From DAIOEK01 sp964648485 (GTDB lineage Bacteria > Chloroflexota > Anaerolineae > Anaerolineales > Anaerolineaceae): a DNA stretch of 64,000 nt. The DNA lies in NCBI GenBank assembly GCA_964648485.1, contig CAZYOF010000004.1, positions 135,985 to 199,984 on the forward strand. The letters run 5' to 3'. This document shows, one piece after another, positions 58,590-64,000 of this stretch (position 1 is its first letter; the number at the start of each line of letters is the position of its first letter). The notes under the pieces were generated by a model. The model saw only the letters and a program-made list of their open reading frames with translations, had not been told where the DNA came from and ran no database searches. The position numbers and the translations under genes were made by a program.

Positions 58590-60076
58590 AAAAACGATCT
58601 ATTGGAATATTTGTAATTTTGATCCTATCTTTGTTGATGGGAGCCTTTATGTGGGCTCCAGTGAATGCACAAGATGACACACCGGAGGTTACTCCAGAAA
58701 CACCAATAGCAACACTTTCTCCGGATGCTCGACCTCTCGTAGTGGTAACAGGTTATAGTGGTGGTGGCAAGACTATTACAGCAGGAAAAACTTTTGATGT
58801 ATCTGTGACTCTCGCTAATAAAGGGGCAGCTCCTGCATCCAATGTTGTGATTGCTTTTTCATCAGGCGATTTTGTTACCCGTGCTTCGGGTGGAGTTTTG
58901 GTTGTTGGAAATCTGAGTGCTGGCGAAAGCAAGAAAAAGAAGCAAACGTTAACTGCTTCAGATTCTGTTGAAGGTAAAACAGTTGCCTACATCAATGCGA
59001 CTATTACATATACAGACCAGGAAGGAAATAGTTATAGCGGTGAAGCGACCCTTGCATTTAAAGTGTCAGGCGGAGAGGTCAGTTCGGGTGGTTGGTCACC
59101 TTCTGCCACCCCAACTGCACAGAAAAGACCGCAAATAATTATTTCTGGGTACCAGACTGATGTTGAACCCCTTCAACCTGGCACAACATTCAACCTTGCT
59201 CTAAATGTGAAAAATGTGGGTCTTGCAACTGCCAGAGATATTACAAGTGTTATGGGTGGGGGAAGCACTCCGGGTGATGGCACTGATGGAGGAACACCTG
59301 TTCCCGGTGGAGTAGCCGGGGCGAGCGGCGAATTTACAAACTTCGCTCCAATTGGTGCTTCGAATGTCCAGGCTGTTGGCGATCTTGAACCTGGGGGTAC
59401 GGATAGCATCACCCAAAAACTGATTGTGAATGTCAGTACAAACCCTGGTACCTACCCGGTTAAATTTTCTTATCTCTATAGAGATGAATCAGGGAAACAA
59501 TATCAGGATGATCAGGTAATTACATTGTTGGTGTACCGTCTGCCGCTGCTTGAGGTAGATTATTACCGGCCAGCGGATCCGATGATGGTTGGCATGATGG
59601 GTGTTTTACCCATTCAGGTCGTGAACCTGAGCCGGAGCTCTACTATCCTTGGAAACATGACAGTGAGTTCTCCTAATGGACAGATGATGAACAATACCAT
59701 GCTGATTGGCACCCTGGATGCGGGCGGTTACTATCCTATGGATGTATCCTTCATTCCCGAGGTTGCTGGTCCGGCAGAAATTTTGATTCGAATTCAATAT
59801 ACTGATGATTTCAACCAGCCGAGAGAGGTTGAATACAAACTGACGGTTGACGTTAGTGAGCCCGCTATTGAAGAATTCCCTGCAGATGGCGATATGGGTA
59901 TGCCTGTCGTTGAACAACCTGAAACATTCTGGCAAAAGGTAGCCCGCTTCTTCAAAGGTTTATTTGGGTTGGATAGCGGCAAGTCTGAACCTGAAGCATC
60001 CTTTCCAGTGGAAGGTATGGATGGCATGAAAGGCGGAGGTGGTGGCGGTGGCGGGGGACCTGTTCCAGTGCCTTAA
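58586..60076 (+). CDS. secreted CARDB-like protein of the MacB-type operon
   Basis: A 496-residue protein with a signal peptide (hydrophobic 6-28, then VNAQ). Two Ig-like/CARDB repeats follow (VTGYSGGGKTITAGKTFDVS and ISGYQTDVEPLQPGTTFNLA), each opening in the same ITxGxTF pattern, and a third beta-rich part at 315-430. Residues 445-470 form an amphipathic aromatic/basic helix (FWQKVARFFKGLFGL) and the end is an unusual Gly run with PVPVP. It lies between ATPase and permease genes, so it may be an outer-face partner or cargo of the transporter. Confidence 0.7.
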   Translation: MKKRSIGIFVILILSLLMGAFMWAPVNAQDDTPEVTPETPIATLSPDARPLVVVTGYSGGGKTITAGKTFDVSVTLANKGAAPASNVVIAFSSGDFVTRASGGVLVVGNLSAGESKKKKQTLTASDSVEGKTVAYINATITYTDQEGNSYSGEATLAFKVSGGEVSSGGWSPSATPTAQKRPQIIISGYQTDVEPLQPGTTFNLALNVKNVGLATARDITSVMGGGSTPGDGTDGGTPVPGGVAGASGEFTNFAPIGASNVQAVGDLEPGGTDSITQKLIVNVSTNPGTYPVKFSYLYRDESGKQYQDDQVITLLVYRLPLLEVDYYRPADPMMVGMMGVLPIQVVNLSRSSTILGNMTVSSPNGQMMNNTMLIGTLDAGGYYPMDVSFIPEVAGPAEILIRIQYTDDFNQPREVEYKLTVDVSEPAIEEFPADGDMGMPVVEQPETFWQKVARFFKGLFGLDSGKSEPEASFPVEGMDGMKGGGGGGGGGPVPVP

Positions 60077-60094
60077 TCGGATTGGGAGTATTCC

Positions 60095-61420
60095 ATGCGT
60101 TTATTTGATTTGATCCAGCTTGTACTGGAAAATATCAACCGCAGAAAAGGGCGGGTGCTACTCACAGCCATCGGTGTAACCATAGGAACTGCTGCCGTGG
60201 TGATCTTGGTTTCCCTTGGTGTTGGACTTCAGCAAAACTTTACCAGCCAGTTAGGCGGCATTGGGGCTCTCACCCAGATAATGGTCTATCCATCTTATGG
60301 TGAGATGGGTGTGAAATTTGTCGGAGGTGGCGGAGGAGGCATGATGGATGTGCCTCAACAAACTCAACTCATCACCCCGCAAACGATAAAAGATATTCAA
60401 TCGATCCCCGGTGTTAAGAGCGTTATTTCCAGAGATTACCTGCAAGCGGGTGCCATGTTAAAATCGGGACGATTGGAATCCTGGGGCAACATCGTAGGCG
60501 TGGGAACCCGAGATCTTGGTGATCTGGATATGAAAGTCCAGGACGGATCGCTTACTCTTGAACCGGGAACAGCGATTATGGGGGCTCCAGTCTTAAATAA
60601 CTTTTACGATCCGAAATGGCGTCCAGGCATGCCAGATCCTGTGCCACCCGATCCAATGAAGGATGGGATGCAACTGGTTTTGATGAAGTGGACCAATGAT
60701 GGTCAAGAAATACGCAAGACCATACCACTTCGAATTGTTGGAATTATCCCGGAATCACGCGCTGAATCCGATTACACCGTTTATATGCATATTGATGATG
60801 TAACCAAGTTCAATGAATGGAGTATGGGCAGAAGGGTTAACCGGACAAAAGATGGATATCAGATGTTGACGGTTAATGCAACTGATGTGAAGATTGCCCT
60901 TGAGATCACTGAAAAAATCAAGGAATTGGGATATCAGGCCAATACACCCCAGGAATTTATTCAGGGGATCAACAGTTTCTTTATCATACTGCAGCTTGTA
61001 TTTGGCGGGGTAGGCGCAGTAGCATTATTGGTGGCTGCCATTGGTATTGCAAACACGATGGCAATGGCAATCCTGGAAAGAACCAGGGAGATTGGGCTGA
61101 TGAAAGCAGTTGGTGCAACCAACCGGGATGTGCTGAGCATTTTTTTGGGTGAAGCAGCTGGGATAGGTTTTATTGGCGGTTTGGGTGGAGTGGCGATAGG
61201 TTGGGGAGGAAGCTATCTATTGAATATGGTCCTGGTGGCGTATCTCAGCAGCCAGGCAGCCCAGGGCGGCGGATTGCCCCCCACAGCCGCTGTTTACACC
61301 CCCATCTGGTTGCCCATTTTTGGTTTGTTTTTTGCCACACTTGTGGGGTTGCTTTCCGGGTTATATCCTGCCTTGCGGGCAGCCACATTGCTTCCTGTGA
61401 ATGCCCTCAAATACGAATAA
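60095..61420 (+). CDS. MacB/FtsX-family ABC permease
   Basis: A 441-residue permease with one N-terminal helix (about 22-45, RKGRVLLTAIGVTIGTAAVV), a large MacB_PCD outer domain (about 50-290) and three C-terminal helices in the FtsX domain with the motif RTREIGLMKAVGATNRDVLSIF (about 328-349, given here in part). The outer domain holds a Gly/Met-rich insertion (GGGGGGMMDVP) at about 76-86. With the ATPase at 57858 it forms a type VII (MacB-like) ABC unit. Ends at a strong terminator. Confidence 0.88.
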   Translation: MRLFDLIQLVLENINRRKGRVLLTAIGVTIGTAAVVILVSLGVGLQQNFTSQLGGIGALTQIMVYPSYGEMGVKFVGGGGGGMMDVPQQTQLITPQTIKDIQSIPGVKSVISRDYLQAGAMLKSGRLESWGNIVGVGTRDLGDLDMKVQDGSLTLEPGTAIMGAPVLNNFYDPKWRPGMPDPVPPDPMKDGMQLVLMKWTNDGQEIRKTIPLRIVGIIPESRAESDYTVYMHIDDVTKFNEWSMGRRVNRTKDGYQMLTVNATDVKIALEITEKIKELGYQANTPQEFIQGINSFFIILQLVFGGVGAVALLVAAIGIANTMAMAILERTREIGLMKAVGATNRDVLSIFLGEAAGIGFIGGLGGVAIGWGGSYLLNMVLVAYLSSQAAQGGGLPPTAAVYTPIWLPIFGLFFATLVGLLSGLYPALRAATLLPVNALKYE

Positions 61421-61454
61421 ACAATACATCCGGTCAAAAAACCGGATGTATTGT
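61421..61454 (+). terminator. bidirectional intrinsic terminator
   Basis: Perfect 13-bp stem ACAATACATCCGG (61421-61433)/CCGGATGTATTGT (61442-61454), loop TCAAAAAA. It starts at the base after the permease stop and lies between convergent genes; T/A-rich flanks on both sides support both directions. Confidence 0.85.
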
Positions 61455-61474
61455 TATTGTAACCCCTTAAACCA

Positions 61475-62791
61475 TCAGCACAGTGGAATGACGCTGGAAG
61501 ATCGCTTTGGGAACATTGCCTCTAGAAGCGGTTTTGCATCAGAATAAGTTTCCACAGAGCAATCTGGATACCAGTTGACCAACTCTTCCAGACTCTTTGT
61601 ACCAAATATCAGATGATAGAAACTTTTAAATGGGAAGCGGGCTTGCGCTTTCGGATTTTTCTCTGTTATTCTGAGAATATCTGAAATTTTTCCATTATCA
61701 AATATAAATTTTATTCCATCGTGATAGAAACTGATGGTAAGCTCACCGGAATAGCCAGAAGCGACCGAATTCACCAACCGGGCTTCCAGAGCTGGTTTGA
61801 TAACATTCAAAAACTTGGGTAGATCGGGAATACGGATGAAAAATGTGTAGGGCTCTCGTTCTCTGGGCAGCCTGTCTGGGAGAGCAGAATATGCAGGGTG
61901 CTTGGATCCAAGCCAGAAACCGAGGACTTCAAAATTCTTCTGGTACCGCTCAGCCAGCATTTTTCCCTGTTTCCACATAAATCGCATCACACACTGGCAA
62001 ATTTCCATCCAGGGATGTCCCGGGATTACTTCAAGTAATTTGATTGGCAGGGCGGGTCCCCATAGTTCATTCATGTGAGCAAGTAATCCGACTGGTTGGC
62101 GCTGATCATCCTCAATGATGTAGTACCAAAACCGCTCAATATTATCTACCTGTTTTCCGGTGAGTTCATACTTCCATATATTTTCATCGCGAATACAATT
62201 GACCAGTGAATGCGATGAACTCTGCGCATACATCTGCATAATAAATGGGATGTCCGATTCCACTGCAGGACGAAAGCTGAATCGTTCCTGATCCTGTTCT
62301 TTTAATTTCGGGATTTGAAATTCGTAAGCGTTTCTACCAGATTCCAGCTCAAGGGTCATTTCATACCCGAACAGCCGATAATAATACGGAATTCCGGTAA
62401 TGAACTGCAAAAGATGTCCCCGCTCTTCGCTCCATTGGTGGACGATATCCATCTGGTCACGGACAAATCCACGGTTTCGGTATTCCGGGTGAGTCGCAAC
62501 CAATTCAGGACGACCAACCTTAAATGGGATGCCATCGTAACTCAAGATTTGATCAATCATGCATAAACTGGAGATGATTTTATGACTGGATGGGTCTTCA
62601 ATGAGAATGAAGTCACTTGGTTGAAAAGTTGGGTGTGAACCAGACATAAGGTCCCGCACCCAGGCGGCAATCCTCGGGTCAAAAGGGTCGGGTTCATCTG
62701 CGTGCATTGTTCCCTGAAAAATGGATAGGGCTTCAGCATCGCCTGGGGTTGCGCGGCGTAAGATCAATTTATCCGGGTAAGATTTATACAT
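61475..62791 (-). CDS. GNAT acetyltransferase with SCP2-like C-terminus (Eis-like)
   Basis: A 438-residue protein. The N-terminal GNAT domain has LRRATPGDAEAL and the acetyl-CoA loop VATHPEYRNRGFVRDQM (RNRG 105-108). A second, poorly conserved GNAT-like part (about 160-300) and a C-terminal beta-rich SCP2-like segment (SGELTISFYHDGIKFIFDNG) follow, which is the Eis domain order. Eis proteins acetylate amines, including aminoglycosides, but other substrates occur, so resistance should not be assumed. It is convergent with the MacB-type operon. Confidence 0.75.
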   Translation of the reverse strand: MYKSYPDKLILRRATPGDAEALSIFQGTMHADEPDPFDPRIAAWVRDLMSGSHPTFQPSDFILIEDPSSHKIISSLCMIDQILSYDGIPFKVGRPELVATHPEYRNRGFVRDQMDIVHQWSEERGHLLQFITGIPYYYRLFGYEMTLELESGRNAYEFQIPKLKEQDQERFSFRPAVESDIPFIMQMYAQSSSHSLVNCIRDENIWKYELTGKQVDNIERFWYYIIEDDQRQPVGLLAHMNELWGPALPIKLLEVIPGHPWMEICQCVMRFMWKQGKMLAERYQKNFEVLGFWLGSKHPAYSALPDRLPREREPYTFFIRIPDLPKFLNVIKPALEARLVNSVASGYSGELTISFYHDGIKFIFDNGKISDILRITEKNPKAQARFPFKSFYHLIFGTKSLEELVNWYPDCSVETYSDAKPLLEAMFPKRSSSVIPLC

Positions 62792-62830
62792 ATTTCTGAA
62801 ATTCCCTATTAAGTGTATTTTCCATTTAAC

Positions 62831-63952
62831 TTACTTACTGCACATTGGATTTGGATCGAATATTTCATCATAATCAAACCTTTCTTGACCAGGTGAACTC
62901 ATAGAAATATCTGGCAGAGTACTAAAGGATGTATTAAGAATTGAATTTAAAACAACTCGAAAAGTATTTACTGAAGAAATTGATGGGTAAAGGTGATTTT
63001 TGAACCTCTCCGCTGGGTAGAACGAATTAAATATCAATGACCGATTTTTTGTATCAAGTCCATGATCGCCTTGGATGATTATTATTGGTTGATTTTTTGA
63101 ATTAGTAATTATTTGATCAATTATTGGGGGTAAACGATTATTCAAAAACTCAATTTGATCTATGTAGCCCTTGTTCTCATATTCTTGATTTATTGCTCCA
63201 CCATCATTACTGTAATAACCAGGATCATTTTGCAGAGATCCATCGGGTTGGAAAATAAAAGGTCTATGAGGAATATTCATATGAACATATACAAATTTCG
63301 GTCCTTGCATGTAAACCAAATTTGAAAGAATATCTAATTGGAATAATTGATTATTTGCGCGATCATAATATGGAAAACTTACTCTTTGTACCCATTTTGT
63401 AACTTCACCAAGTGGCAATCGATACAGAGCTACCCCAACAGTTGTTTTGATAAACATTTCTTCAAAAGGGGTAAGATACTTATTCGCGGAAGAATTTAGA
63501 TAATTTGTACTTTGTCGTATATAAATATCCGCATCGGGTATCTGCGTGCCTATATAACTATTTTCGACTGATATGAATTTATACCCAGCATCACTCAATA
63601 ATTCTCTCACTTTATTATGTCGTATTAGATCTTTTAATAACTCAGGTTGATACAAATCCTGGTCTATTCTTTCATCAATGTCTGGCAGGTAATCCATATT
63701 TAAGGTAGAAGACATTGATAACAATGTATATTGATAGTTACTCATACTGCATTCTGCAATATAAAATCCCAAATTCTTTAAGGTGTTCAAGAATCGTTGG
63801 TTGTCATAGTTATACAATTCTTCTAAAACGTCTTGCCGGGTATATGAGTCTAAAATAATGAAATAAACATCGGGTAAGGAATTATTAATATCTTTGTTCT
63901 CATTTAGTGAAACTCGCGTTGTTTTTTGCTCCATTTGTTGAAAGTTTGTCAT
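62831..63952 (-). CDS. LtaS-like catalytic domain without membrane part (paralogue 5)
   Basis: A 373-residue protein equal to the outer catalytic half of the four paralogues at 6369, 10466, 17480 and 20801. PDVYFIILDSYTR (Asp35), Cys68, NYQYTLLSMSST with Thr76, IPHRPFIF, GDHG (295-298), SSVNTFRVVLN and a C-terminal-region Cys are all present. The first 25 residues align with the linker after the last membrane helix of the paralogues. There is no hydrophobic segment or signal peptide, and in the same frame a stop (TAA) lies 18 bases upstream. It may be a 5'-truncated remnant or a cytoplasmic/unanchored form; because an upstream frame ends at its ATG (ATGA), it could still be translated. Confidence 0.65.
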   Translation of the reverse strand: MTNFQQMEQKTTRVSLNENKDINNSLPDVYFIILDSYTRQDVLEELYNYDNQRFLNTLKNLGFYIAECSMSNYQYTLLSMSSTLNMDYLPDIDERIDQDLYQPELLKDLIRHNKVRELLSDAGYKFISVENSYIGTQIPDADIYIRQSTNYLNSSANKYLTPFEEMFIKTTVGVALYRLPLGEVTKWVQRVSFPYYDRANNQLFQLDILSNLVYMQGPKFVYVHMNIPHRPFIFQPDGSLQNDPGYYSNDGGAINQEYENKGYIDQIEFLNNRLPPIIDQIITNSKNQPIIIIQGDHGLDTKNRSLIFNSFYPAERFKNHLYPSISSVNTFRVVLNSILNTSFSTLPDISMSSPGQERFDYDEIFDPNPMCSK

Positions 63953-64000
63953 TGATCGGCCGTATACTTACCAGACGTAGCCGCCCGAATGTTTACCAGG
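63949..64000 (-). CDS. possible 3' end of an upstream gene, cut by the window edge
   Basis: On the - strand a frame open to the window edge ends at TGA 63951-63949, overlapping the ATG of paralogue 5 by ATGA. It encodes only about 16 residues in view (LVNIRAATSGKYTADQ), too few to identify. The GC content is clearly higher than in the following gene. It may also be non-coding. Confidence 0.25.
   Translation of the reverse strand, partial: LVNIRAATSGKYTADQ

Noticed and set aside
61475..62791. Aminoglycoside resistance gene (Eis)
   Set aside because: Only the domain order is shared; Eis-like proteins have many substrates and no resistance context is visible.
1..64000. CRISPR arrays, tRNA or rRNA genes, insertion sequences, phage genes
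   Set aside because: I looked for regular short repeats, cloverleaf-like GC-rich segments and transposase or integrase motifs and found none that hold up.

Overview
The window reads like the chromosome of a Chloroflexota bacterium, most likely an Anaerolineae-type fermenter. This is an inference from gene style: moderate-to-low GC, a geranylgeranyl-reductase-like flavoprotein, DUF4388/GTPase signalling genes, GPH sugar symport, CARDB proteins beside MacB-type ABC genes, and Wzx/Wzy-like surface glycan genes. There is no rRNA, tRNA, CRISPR array, transposase or phage gene that I can support.

Region 1 (1-32.7 kb, all + strand) is one long surface-glycan locus. It holds a PAPS synthetase (ATP sulfurylase fused to APS kinase) and five PAPS-type sulfotransferases. 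It has nonulosonic (sialic-type) acid genes: a CMP-sugar synthetase fused to a HAD phosphatase, a NeuB-like synthase, and nearby SDR and Gfo/Idh oxidoreductases. It also has a second NeuA-like cytidylyltransferase with a 2-hydroxyacid dehydrogenase and an SDR, several glycosyltransferases (GT2, capsule-type GT-B, membrane GT-C), a NoeA-like methyltransferase, a Wzz-like chain-length protein and an O-antigen-polymerase-like protein. Four large membrane enzymes of the alkaline phosphatase/sulfatase superfamily, built like lipoteichoic acid synthase, are interspersed. A fifth, lacking the membrane half, lies on the - strand at the right edge (62.8-64 kb). The genes together suggest a cell-surface polymer that is sialylated, sulfated and decorated by paralogous LtaS-like transferases.

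Region 2 (32.7-38.9 kb) holds housekeeping and unknown genes: a DUF1232 protein, a small Cys-rich protein, Kbl-type glycine C-acetyltransferase, a helicase-associated-domain protein, a lipid kinase and a 6-phosphofructokinase. It ends with an intergenic region that carries a likely small transcript with a 19-codon ORF on the - strand.

Region 3 (38.9-48.7 kb) holds a DUF4388-Ras-like GTPase-V4R-like signalling set, then a TPP-riboswitch-controlled operon (thiamine pyrophosphokinase plus thiamine ABC transporter ThiB/ThiP/ThiQ-like). Downstream are a DUF402 protein, a DinB-like protein, a small protein faintly resembling Csx15, a geranylgeranyl-reductase-family flavoprotein and a single-domain response regulator.

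Region 4 (48.7-56.8 kb) is a catabolic operon under an IclR-type regulator: an IolD-like ThDP enzyme, a GPH symporter, a Gfo/Idh dehydrogenase, split transketolase and an RpiB-like isomerase. Near-identical 17-bp sites lie in front of the regulator and of the operon.

Region 5 (56.8-62.8 kb) holds a Yip1-family membrane protein, a MacB-type ATPase, a secreted CARDB-like protein and a MacB/FtsX permease in one operon, then a convergent GNAT (Eis-like) acetyltransferase and the truncated LtaS-like paralogue.
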